From: Eubacteriaceae bacterium
GTDB taxonomy: Bacteria; Bacillota; Clostridia; Eubacteriales; Eubacteriaceae
DNA length: 46,291 bases
NCBI GenBank assembly: GCA_017405085.1
Contig: JAFRBB010000021.1
Location: 1 to 46,291, forward strand
Direction of reading: 5' to 3'
Shown piece after piece: positions 16,846-25,931 of the stretch. How positions within the stretch are numbered: the first letter of the stretch is position 1; every line of letters begins with the position of its first letter. The notes beneath the pieces are model-generated. The model ran no database searches. It was not told where the DNA came from and saw only the letters and a program-made list of their open reading frames with translations. The position numbers were made by a program, and so were the translations under genes.

Positions 16846-17195
16846 TCATGTCCGTTACTCTTGCCCAATGTCCGTCTGCCCCGACGCGCAAGCGCGTCGG
16901 TCAAACATTTCGCAAGTGACGCGATAATCCCGAACCCTTTGCCGGGTTCGGCGGCCATTCGTACGCCATGCTATCGCATGACGTACTCATGTCCGTTACT
17001 CTTGCCCAATGTCCGTCTGCCCCGACGCGCAAGCGCGTCGGTCAAACATTTCGTAAGTGACGCGATAATCCCGAACCCTTTGCCGGGTTCGGCGGCCATT
17101 CGTACGCCATGCTATCGCATGACGTACTCATGACCGTTACTCTTGCCCAATGTTCATATGCCCTGATGCGAAGGCGCGTCGGTCATACGGCCACT
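16846..17195. repeat. 141-bp tandem repeat built from palindromes, about 2.5 copies
   Basis: Copies lie at 16846-16986 and 16987-17127 and differ at a single base (C at 16913, T at 17054). A third, decayed partial copy runs from 17128 to about 17195. Each full unit has three hairpins: CCGACGCGC-AA-GCGCGTCGG (16881-16900), CCGAACCC-TTTGCC-GGGTTCGG (16930-16951) and GTACGCCATGC-TATC-GCATGACGTAC (16961-16986, one mismatch). Base composition is much richer in GC than the surrounding intergenic DNA. Because 141 is divisible by three, an open frame passes through with a repeated peptide, but it has no credible start and I do not call it a gene. The unit resembles REP/BIME-type intergenic palindromes or the remains of a small mobile element. 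Confidence 0.9.
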
Positions 17196-17224
17196 TGACA
17201 AGAGATTATCGCTCAAATTTACCC

Positions 17225-17252
17225 TTGAAATCTTGGCAATATCCTGTAAAAT
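17225..17252 (+). promoter_or_regulatory. Predicted pyrG promoter
   Basis: TTGAAA (17225-17230), 16 bp, TAAAAT (17247-17252). RNA would start near 17260, placing the leader terminator in the transcript. Confidence 0.55.
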
Positions 17253-17265
17253 AATATTAGTTTGA

Positions 17266-18936
<1,671 letters not shown>

Positions 18937-18982
18937 CAAAACGGATTCCGGCGAAAACCGCAAAATTTTTTAATAAAAAAAG

Positions 18983-19249
18983 CTTGACACAAGATATGGC
19001 CGTTTGTGGATAATGTGTATAACTGCTATGCAAATGCATACAGTTTCTGTGTAAAACCACAAAATAAGTGGATAATTCTATGGATAACTAAAATAATTGT
19101 GGATAATTTCCTGAATTTCTCTTAAGAAAGCCAAAAACGATGTGGATAAATTATGTGAAAAATCCATGCACAGCTTGTTGATAAGTTTGTAAAAAAAGTC
19201 TACAAATTGTAAACAAAAAAACATAAAAAAACCTTGACACAAGATATGG
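18983..19249. repeat. 17-bp direct repeat flanking the DnaA-box cluster
   Basis: CTTGACACAAGATATGG occurs at 18983-18999 and again at 19233-19249, in the same orientation, bracketing the DnaA-box cluster. Both copies are preceded by an A-rich run and each contains TTGACA, a perfect -35 box. Neither has a good -10 at 17 bp. Confidence 0.85.
19005..19184 (-). promoter_or_regulatory. Cluster of seven DnaA boxes (candidate origin or DnaA-titration site)
   Basis: Three perfect DnaA boxes (TGTGGATAA on plus, TTATCCACA on minus) lie at 19005-19013, 19098-19106 and 19141-19149. Four one-mismatch boxes lie at 19014-19022 (TGTGTATAA), 19067-19075 (AGTGGATAA), 19079-19087 (TATGGATAA) and 19176-19184 (TGTTGATAA). 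All seven face the same way. An inverted repeat AACTGCTATGC/GCATACAGTT sits between the second and third boxes. A strongly A+T-rich tract follows (19185-19232), as beside an unwinding element. The density and common orientation are what an oriC shows, yet dnaA and dnaN are not here, and upstream genes point toward the site. It may be an origin away from dnaA, a DnaA reservoir, or a DnaA-regulated promoter for nadE. Confidence 0.8.
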
Positions 19250-19331
19250 ATTATTCACCAAAAATACAGATTGACGGACATGTTTCTTGTTGATGAACAG
19301 CAAATTTCAGATGAAAGTCGAAGATAAAAAG

Positions 19332-21269
19332 ATGAATCAATTTCAGATGTTTCGGGTGGCGGCCGCCGCCCCTGAGGTTGTTGTCGGCGATCCCTTCGCC
19401 AACGCCGACGCGATTCGAAAAAAAGCCCTAGAGGCCGAAAAACAGGGGGCTGCCGTCGTGCTTTTTCCTGAGCTTTGCCTCACTGGCTACACCGCGGCGG
19501 ATCTCTTTGGGCAAAAGCTTCTCCTTGACGGCGCCGAGAAAGCCTTAGATGCCATTTGCCGCTTCAGCGCGGAGCACGCCATTGCTTTGGTTGTCGGTTT
19601 ACCGGTGAGAGCAGGCGGCGCCCTTTATAACTGCGGCGTTTTTGTCTCCGGAGGCGAGATTCTCGGCGCCGTGCCCAAATGTTTTTTGCCCAACAGCCGT
19701 GAGTTTTATGAAAAGCGTTGGTTTCAAAGCGGCCTTCAGGCGAGCGAAGATCACGTGCGGCTTTGCGGACGGGATGTTCCCTTCGGGACCCGTCTTTTGT
19801 TTCGCGCGAAAGCGATGCCTGATGCTCTCATCGGCATTGAAGTTTGTGAGGATTTATGGGCGCCGGTCCCGCCGTCGACGGGGCTTGCCCTCGATGGCGC
19901 GACGGTCATTTTAAACCTGTCCGCCAGCGATGCCCTCATCGGCAAACACGCCTATCGGGAAGATTTGGTCCGCCAGCAATCGGCCAGGCTTAATGCCGCA
20001 TATGTTTACGCCTCCTGCGGCATGGGAGAATCGACAACCGATGTGGTCTTCGATGCCGACCTTGCCGTGGCGGAAAAAGGAAAATTGCTGGCCCAAAGTG
20101 AGCCCTTTTCCGAGGATGAACCGCTTTTGGTTTGTGACATTGATATCGAAAGCCTGATCCACGACCGCATGACTCAGACGAGTTTTGGCGATACCATGTC
20201 AACTGCTCCGGCTTGTCGCGTCATTGATTTTAACGCTCAGGACGCAGACAATTGGATTCGTCCGGTGGACCCCGCTCCCTTTGTGCCGGCGGACGAGAAA
20301 GCCCGCGTTGCCCACTGCGAAGAAATTTTCAATATTCAAACCATGGGTTTGGTGACCAGACTGAAAAAAATCGGAACACCGCCAATGATTGTCGGCATTT
20401 CCGGCGGACTGGATTCCACCTTGGCTCTTTTGGTCTGCGCCGCAGCTTGCGACAGGCTTCACATTTCCCGAAAGCAGATTCACGCGGTGACCATGCCCGG
20501 TTTCGGCACTACTGACCGCACCTACGACAACGCTGTGGCTTTGATCGAGGGCCTTGGCGCGACCTTCCATGAAATCGGCATTGCCGAGGCGGTGAAGGCC
20601 CATTTTGCCGATATCGGACACGATATCCATGTGCATGACGTCACCTACGAAAATGCCCAGGCCAGAGAGCGGACCCAGATTCTCATGGATCTGGCCAATC
20701 GGTTCGGCGGCATTGTCGTCGGCACCGGCGACCTTTCCGAGTTGGCTCTCGGATGGGCTACTTATAACGGCGATCATATGTCAATGTACGGCGTAAACGG
20801 CGGCATCCCCAAAACATTGGTGCGCTATGTGGTGAGAACCATCGCCGGCATGGCGGCCTATGCGGATATCAAAGCCGTGCTTACGGATGTGCTCGATACG
20901 CCGGTCTCACCGGAGCTTTTGCCTCCGGAAGAAGACGGCACCATCTCCCAGCAAACCGAAGATATTGTCGGGCCCTATGAACTTCATGATTTCTTTTTGT
21001 TCCATATGATCCGAAACGGTTTTTCACCGCAAAAGATTTTTGCGATGGCCCGGGTCGCCTTTGACGGCCTTTATGACGACAAAACCATTAAACATTGGCT
21101 CGTTATTTTTATGCGGCGCTTTTTCGCGCAGCAGTTCAAGCGTTCCTGTCTGCCCGACGGGCCGAAGGTCGGTTCGGTGGCCCTTTCTCCAAGGGGTGAT
21201 TGGCGGATGCCCTCGGATGCTTCGGCTTCCCTGTGGGTTGCGGAAGCTGAAAAAATCATCGTAAAATAA
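19332..21269 (+). CDS. nadE: Glutamine-dependent NAD+ synthetase
   Basis: NadE amidates nicotinate adenine dinucleotide to NAD+, taking ammonia from glutamine. The 645-residue protein has two domains. The N-terminal nitrilase-type glutaminase carries the triad Glu in FPELCLTGY, Lys in AVPKCFLPN and Cys in GIEVCEDLW. The C-terminal synthetase has the ATP-pyrophosphatase loop SGGLDST and later GTGDLSELALGWATYNGDHMS split across adjacent segments. The start is uncertain: in-frame starts exist at 19287, 19293, 19311 and 19332, and none has a strong ribosome site. I choose 19332 because homologues begin close to the FRVAAAAPEV segment. The promoter probably lies in or next to the DnaA-box region. 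A good terminator follows the gene. Confidence 0.94.
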   Translation: MNQFQMFRVAAAAPEVVVGDPFANADAIRKKALEAEKQGAAVVLFPELCLTGYTAADLFGQKLLLDGAEKALDAICRFSAEHAIALVVGLPVRAGGALYNCGVFVSGGEILGAVPKCFLPNSREFYEKRWFQSGLQASEDHVRLCGRDVPFGTRLLFRAKAMPDALIGIEVCEDLWAPVPPSTGLALDGATVILNLSASDALIGKHAYREDLVRQQSARLNAAYVYASCGMGESTTDVVFDADLAVAEKGKLLAQSEPFSEDEPLLVCDIDIESLIHDRMTQTSFGDTMSTAPACRVIDFNAQDADNWIRPVDPAPFVPADEKARVAHCEEIFNIQTMGLVTRLKKIGTPPMIVGISGGLDSTLALLVCAAACDRLHISRKQIHAVTMPGFGTTDRTYDNAVALIEGLGATFHEIGIAEAVKAHFADIGHDIHVHDVTYENAQARERTQILMDLANRFGGIVVGTGDLSELALGWATYNGDHMSMYGVNGGIPKTLVRYVVRTIAGMAAYADIKAVLTDVLDTPVSPELLPPEEDGTISQQTEDIVGPYELHDFFLFHMIRNGFSPQKIFAMARVAFDGLYDDKTIKHWLVIFMRRFFAQQFKRSCLPDGPKVGSVALSPRGDWRMPSDASASLWVAEAEKIIVK

Positions 21270-21322
21270 TTGATTAACAGCTGAAAAATACCCTGTTTTG
21301 ATTTAAATCATTATATATAATT

Positions 21323-21353
21323 AAAAAAGCGATGGTTTTCCATTGCTTTTTTA
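21323..21353 (+). terminator. Intrinsic terminator after nadE
   Basis: AAAAAAGCGATGG-TTTTC-CATTGCTTTTTT, one G-T pair in the stem. The gap from here to 21604 contains no gene and no clear element besides A+T-rich promoter-like DNA. Confidence 0.8.
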
Positions 21354-21604
21354 ATTGCTTTATTTTCTAAGTTATTATATATTAGTAAAGCTAAGAAAAG
21401 AATCATAGCATTTAATTAAAGATTTTTGTCTATAACGCTTCCTGACTATGATTAAGTCAATCGAATAGCACATCATCAAAATCCTTTCGGTTGTCCTGTG
21501 CGAAACCCCATTTCTCCGGGCGGAAGCAGTTGAATTATGGTAAAAAAGTCTTTGCAACGTGCCGTCGCACAATATTAAACCGGAAGGTAACGAGAGGTGT
21601 TCGC

Positions 21605-23308
21605 ATGGATAAGTTAAAAAAAGTCATTGATCACGACGAGATCGTCAAATTTTTTCCGCAGATTTTCAGTGCGTTATCCCATACGGCCGATAGCAAATAT
21701 GTTTTTCTGTGCAATATCGAAACCGATTTTTCGTATTGGTCGCCGGAGGCCATTGAGTATTTCGGATTATCCAAGGAATTTGGTTATAAAATTGAAGAAG
21801 AATGGGTCGAACATATCGCCGAGGACGAACGGCAATATTTTATTGAAAATATCGGAGCGCTTTTTCGGGGAGAAATTGATGATCATAACATGATTTATCG
21901 TGCCCGCAACCGCGAGGGTCATTATGTCACCTGCACTTGCAAAGGCAAGCTGATTCGTGATGAAAACGGAAAGCCCGCTTTTTTTGCCGGCATCATCATT
22001 AATCATGAAAAAGAATTTATTATTGACCACGTGACGGGTCTCTACAGCCGCAACGCGCTGTTTGACGCGATGCAAGGGCTTCTTGACAACCATGTCCCCT
22101 TTTATTTGCTGGTTGCCGGCATTCAGCAATTTTCCGAAATTAATCAAAACTATGGTTATGACTTTGGAAATCGTGTCCTCAAAACCATGGCGGAATATGC
22201 CCTAGGGCGTCGAAACGGCGCTTATATCTACCGGTGCGACGGGGTGAAAACAATCACGCTGCTCTTGGCGGAGAATCATCCTATCAAGCGAATTGTTGAG
22301 CGTTATGATTTTTTAAGAACCTATTATGAGTATTTTCTCCAGGTTGATGACATAACAATTCCCATTGAAATGTGCGGCGGTCTGATTTATATTGACGCGC
22401 AGGACACCCTGGATGTCAATACGATTTATAATTCCGCGATGCAGGTGATTCACGAAGCCAAGATCAACAGCATGTCAAAGCTTAACATTGTCAACAACAA
22501 TATGCTGCACGGCAATGCCAGACATCTGACGGTGCTCAACGAAATCCGAAAATCCGTTATTAATCATTGTGAAGGCTTTTTCCTGTGTTATCAGCCCATC
22601 GTCGACGCGAAAACTGAGGCGGTGACCGGCATGGAGGCCCTCATTCGATGGAAAAACGATAAATTCGGAACGATTCCCCCCGGGGTTTTTATTTCGTGGC
22701 TCGAGCAGGACAATCTATTTTTCAAGCTGGGTAATTGGATCATTGAACAGGCCATTACCGACACGCAGCCGATTTTGGAAAATCATCCGGATTTTGTCGT
22801 CAATATCAATCTGGCTTATCCGCAGTTGCAGCGCTCGAATTTCAAGCTTGTTTTCAAACAAATTGTCGAAGAAAGAAATTTCCCGACCCGCAATATCAAA
22901 ATAGAACTCACCGAACGGTGCAAGCTGCTCAACATGAATAAGCTCCGCAAGGATATGAATTATTTCAAAAAAGAAGGAATGTACATCGCTTTGGATGATT
23001 TCGGCACGGGTTATTCGGCGATGAATCTCATTTCGGAGCTGCCGGTGGATCAAATCAAAGTCGACCGAAGCTTTATTGTGGATATCCAGACCGATGTCGC
23101 TAAGCAAAGCCTTTTGCGCGCCATCACCAATTGCGCCAAAGATCTCGGCAAGGATGTGTGCGTGGAAGGGGTTGAAACGGAGGAGATGGTCTGTTATCTG
23201 CGCGACAATTTCCCCGTGTCATTCTTCCAGGGCTATTATTACGGCAAACCGATGACCATCGACAAGTTTAAGACTTGGATGAAAGATTGGGAAGAAACGT
23301 TAAATTAA
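21605..23308 (+). CDS. PAS / degenerate GGDEF / EAL protein, probable cyclic-di-GMP phosphodiesterase
   Basis: A 567-residue cytoplasmic signalling protein. Residues 20-140 look like a PAS sensor domain (SPEAIEYFGLSKEFGYKIEEEW, then a YRARNREGHYV segment). The GGDEF domain follows (DHVTGLYSRNALFDAM) but its active-site loop reads RCDGVKT instead of GGDEF, so cyclase activity is lost. The EAL domain (about 320-560) keeps the residues needed for cyclic-di-GMP hydrolysis: MEALIRW, the Asn of NINLAY, ELTER, DDFGTGYSAMN, IKVDRS, EGVET and FQGYYYGKP. It should therefore degrade cyclic-di-GMP, with the degenerate GGDEF possibly sensing GTP. ATG 21605 follows GAGAGG; the longer frame from 21491 lacks a ribosome site. 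Monocistronic. Confidence 0.88.
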   Translation: MDKLKKVIDHDEIVKFFPQIFSALSHTADSKYVFLCNIETDFSYWSPEAIEYFGLSKEFGYKIEEEWVEHIAEDERQYFIENIGALFRGEIDDHNMIYRARNREGHYVTCTCKGKLIRDENGKPAFFAGIIINHEKEFIIDHVTGLYSRNALFDAMQGLLDNHVPFYLLVAGIQQFSEINQNYGYDFGNRVLKTMAEYALGRRNGAYIYRCDGVKTITLLLAENHPIKRIVERYDFLRTYYEYFLQVDDITIPIEMCGGLIYIDAQDTLDVNTIYNSAMQVIHEAKINSMSKLNIVNNNMLHGNARHLTVLNEIRKSVINHCEGFFLCYQPIVDAKTEAVTGMEALIRWKNDKFGTIPPGVFISWLEQDNLFFKLGNWIIEQAITDTQPILENHPDFVVNINLAYPQLQRSNFKLVFKQIVEERNFPTRNIKIELTERCKLLNMNKLRKDMNYFKKEGMYIALDDFGTGYSAMNLISELPVDQIKVDRSFIVDIQTDVAKQSLLRAITNCAKDLGKDVCVEGVETEEMVCYLRDNFPVSFFQGYYYGKPMTIDKFKTWMKDWEETLN

Positions 23309-23415
23309 CCAGCTTATCACACAATGGTGATAAAGAGATGTCTAACACGGCGAGTTTTGTTTGGCACGACCATCATATTTACTCAAAGATGAATATCCAA
23401 ATCCAATGACAAAAT

Positions 23416-23458
23416 AATCCCGATGTTGACGCTATACTGCGCTGACATCGGGATTTTT
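23416..23458. terminator. Bidirectional terminator
   Basis: AATCCCGATGT (23416-23426) pairs with ACATCGGGATT (23445-23455), with T-rich sequence on the plus side and A-rich sequence on the other. It separates the EAL gene from the convergent membrane protein gene. Confidence 0.8.
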
Positions 23459-23503
23459 CTTTAGTTTTTTATCCAGCGAAGATTATTTCTGAAAAGGTGA
23501 TGA

Positions 23504-24346
23504 TTATTTGTTTTCGCCTTTTGCCGCGTCGTCGGCATTTGGCGCGTGGGGGACGTTCTTGTAATCATCGGCAAAGGGGTCGGTGGTTTTTTTTGCTTTG
23601 ACACCAGCAAAAGGATCATCGGGTTTGAGAGAGACGTCCGGCTCTTTCATATTGGCGATGTCCGGATTGGGCGTGTTGTGTGACGGCATGCTGATGTCGG
23701 GTTCGGTTGTTGCGGTTGTGTTGGCGACGGTGTTCGTTTTACCGATATTGAGATCATTGGCCACGTCTTGGTATGAATGAGTCTTCATGGAAGGCGCGGT
23801 GTCATTGGCGCTGACGGTTTGATCAGCTGCGGCATTGTTTTGTCCGTTTGATTTGGGGGCTGTGTTTTGTCCCTTTGACGCAGAATCTTCCGGCAGGTAT
23901 TCTTCTGCCACATCGTTTCGAATGACGAAGACAAAGATGGGCAGCAGGAAAGGTAAGATAATGCTCAAAACGAGATAGAGCATGGCCGAATTCGGACGAT
24001 AAAGCTTAAAGAGTCTGTAGTGGGCGCAATAAGCATAGAGGGCGAAGACGGCGGTACAGATCGCGCCGATGGGCTGCGCGAAGGATAAAATGCTGATGGC
24101 GACGGGCGCAAACAGCAAGATCCATTGTGCGTAGGGAACGACCGGCGAAAAAAAGACGACTTTTTCTCCGATGATTTCACCCAAAAGATAATCTCTGCCG
24201 TAGGGGAGCCAGGCAAGAAAAGGACTGGCGATGCCTTTGTTAGCGGCGAGGCGATAAAGCCCAATGGAACTTAACACATAGAGAATAATGGCCGGTACGA
24301 TTAAAAAAAACATAATTGCATATACGACGGCGATAAAATCCTGCAT
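23504..24346 (-). CDS. Paralogous membrane protein 1 with long hydrophilic tail
   Basis: First of three related proteins (others at 24814 and 27789). Residues 1-150 hold about four membrane helices around a shared core: SSIGLYRLAANKGI-ASPFLAWLPYGRDYLLGEIIG, later YRLFKLYRPNSAMLYLVLS and a closing segment F-V-I-R-N-D-x-x-E-E-Y-L. The C-terminal 130 residues are hydrophilic, rich in Asn, Asp, Pro and Thr, and probably disordered. Translation starts at ATG 24346, preceded by AAGGAGGATC; the longer frame to 24427 has no ribosome site. I do not know its function. It is faintly reminiscent of DUF5684-type proteins, but I would not assign that family. Confidence 0.8.
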   Translation of the reverse strand: MQDFIAVVYAIMFFLIVPAIILYVLSSIGLYRLAANKGIASPFLAWLPYGRDYLLGEIIGEKVVFFSPVVPYAQWILLFAPVAISILSFAQPIGAICTAVFALYAYCAHYRLFKLYRPNSAMLYLVLSIILPFLLPIFVFVIRNDVAEEYLPEDSASKGQNTAPKSNGQNNAAADQTVSANDTAPSMKTHSYQDVANDLNIGKTNTVANTTATTEPDISMPSHNTPNPDIANMKEPDVSLKPDDPFAGVKAKKTTDPFADDYKNVPHAPNADDAAKGENK

Positions 24347-24765
24347 ATGATCCTCCTTATTATAAAAATATGATACCAAAATGATTTCGCGATGCAATGT
24401 CGTCCTTGCATTGCTTTGAATTTTCAAAATTATAGCATTGTTTTCTTAAGTAATCTGCTTAAAATAAAGGGCTTATCGATATTTTCGTTCCGACAAAACA
24501 AAAAATATGTCAGGAAATATCAATGCCTTTTCTGATTTTGCGAAAATGGCGCAATCGCTGTTTTTCCTCGCGTTTTCCATCAAATATCACATACAAATGA
24601 TTGCTCAAACATATCGCTTTTTTTTGGCTGAATACACCGGGAAAGAACCTGAACTTTTGAAACATTTCCGGTGCAATATAGAATTTAATTTGCCGCGTTG
24701 ATTTGCATAAATACTTTGAAATGTTGCATTTGATGGTGTTGAACAGATAGTATACAAAAAAACCA
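24347..24765. other. Gap between membrane paralogs 1 and 2
   Basis: A+T-rich, no gene with a ribosome site. A 64-codon plus-strand frame at 24507 looks accidental. Confidence 0.4.
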
Positions 24766-24798
24766 TCAAAAATGCCGACCGCGGGAAACGGTCGGCAA
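24766..24798 (-). terminator. Terminator of membrane paralog 2
   Basis: On the minus strand TGCCGACC and GGTCGGCA form the stem, followed by TTTTTGATGGTTTTTTT. Confidence 0.85.
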
Positions 24799-24813
24799 AC
24801 TGTTTGACAATGA

Positions 24814-25326
24814 TTATTGAACGTTGTCGAGATATTCCTGGGGTTCGTTGTTGCGAAGCGTGAAGGTGAAAATGGAACCGAGGAATGCGAAAATAACGGT
24901 GAGCACGGTGTAGAGCACAGCGGATTCCGGTTTGTAGAGTTTGTACAAACGATAGTTCGCAGCCATGAGGTAGATGTAATAGACAATAGTGAGGATGCCT
25001 GTGACTGTCACAATCGCGGTGCTGTCCGAGCGAATATTTGCCAAAAGGCTGAGGACGATCGGCGCGCAAACCATGACCCATCTTGCGGCGGGAATGACAA
25101 GACCGGCGATGGATACTTTGTCATTTAAGATTTCACCGAATTTGTAATTGCGCAGATAGGGAATCCATGCCATCCAAGGACTGTTCAGACCTTTATTTTT
25201 AGCCATGGTGTACAAACCCAAAGACGCGAGAATATAAAGAATAATACCAATAATGACAGCTACGATGAGGAATCCGCCGAGAAGCGCAATAACCTGGCCA
25301 AGAGCAGATGCTGATTGATCAGACAT
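24814..25326 (-). CDS. Paralogous membrane protein 2, minimal form
   Basis: The shortest of the three paralogs (170 residues) and essentially only the core: an N-terminal helix, LASLGLYTMAKNKGLNSPWM followed by AWIPYLRNYKFGEIL, two further helices, YRLYKLYKPESAVLYTVLT and the final FTLRNNEPQEYLDNVQ. It shows what the family needs: four helices and the short charged end E-P-Q-E-Y-L. The ribosome site AAAGGAGAC precedes ATG 25326, and a -10 box TATAAT lies about 60 bp upstream on the minus strand (25389-25384). Function unknown. Confidence 0.82.
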   Translation of the reverse strand: MSDQSASALGQVIALLGGFLIVAVIIGIILYILASLGLYTMAKNKGLNSPWMAWIPYLRNYKFGEILNDKVSIAGLVIPAARWVMVCAPIVLSLLANIRSDSTAIVTVTGILTIVYYIYLMAANYRLYKLYKPESAVLYTVLTVIFAFLGSIFTFTLRNNEPQEYLDNVQ

Positions 25327-25832
25327 AATGATGTCTCCTTTCTATAAATTTAGAATTATAAAAAAATATTCCTTACAACCTGTATTATACCAAAAAAGAT
25401 ATGTCTATGTTATGAAAAATTGCGTTTTTTTTGTAATCTTTTTGCATTTTTATGCGCACATTGTGGATGTTGATGATTTGGTCCTATTTATTTTTGTTTG
25501 TTTTATAAGAATTTTAGTTTGATTATAAAAAACAGTAGCATGGATGGATATAGAATGCGGATACCGTCAAAGTGGAGGTATCGATCACTTTCGGCTCGTC
25601 ACAAAACGCTGTTTACGCTTGAAATGATGCGACGCGTTGTTTTACTGTTTGATCTTCTTGAAATTTTAACAACTTTTTATTAGCATCGCTTTAAATCACA
25701 ATTGGTGCGGCGTAAAAGACAAAGCGGTTTCACGCCGCTGATTCACCGAAGACCGTTTTATTTTCAATATCCAACGCATTAAATGATTTTGACGTCAAGT
25801 ATCGCCGGCGATAATCTGTAGCGGCATGCGTA
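25327..25832. other. Gap upstream of the DUF2252 gene
   Basis: Apart from the promoter of membrane paralog 2 near 25384-25389, no gene, repeat or hairpin stands out in this A+T-rich stretch. Confidence 0.4.
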
Positions 25833-25862
25833 TTGAATTACACTTTGATATCGTGATACAAT
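25833..25862 (+). promoter_or_regulatory. Promoter of the DUF2252 gene
   Basis: TTGAAT (25833-25838), 18 bp, TACAAT (25857-25862), with the extended -10 TG at 25854-25855. It lies about 70 bp ahead of the start codon. Confidence 0.7.
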
Positions 25863-25931
25863 AGATCGGAAAATGAAATAACGCGGGCAGATTTGTGTGA
25901 ACAAATATCTCTCGCGCGAAAAAAAGAATGG

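Noticed and set aside
16717..17133. 138-codon open frame with a repeated peptide running through the 141-bp repeats
   Set aside because: Its start lies inside the end of the ClC gene, it has no ribosome site, and the open frame is explained by a repeat length divisible by three and by high GC content.
16846..17195. Possible CRISPR array
   Set aside because: The 141-bp units are contiguous and nearly identical, with no short repeat/variable spacer pattern and no cas genes.
19005..19184. Plasmid-type iterons
   Set aside because: The repeated element is the DnaA box itself with variable spacing, and there is no rep gene; the flanks are chromosomal housekeeping genes.
24507..24701. 64-codon plus-strand frame in the gap between membrane paralogs
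   Set aside because: No ribosome site, no recognisable protein features, A+T-rich intergenic context.
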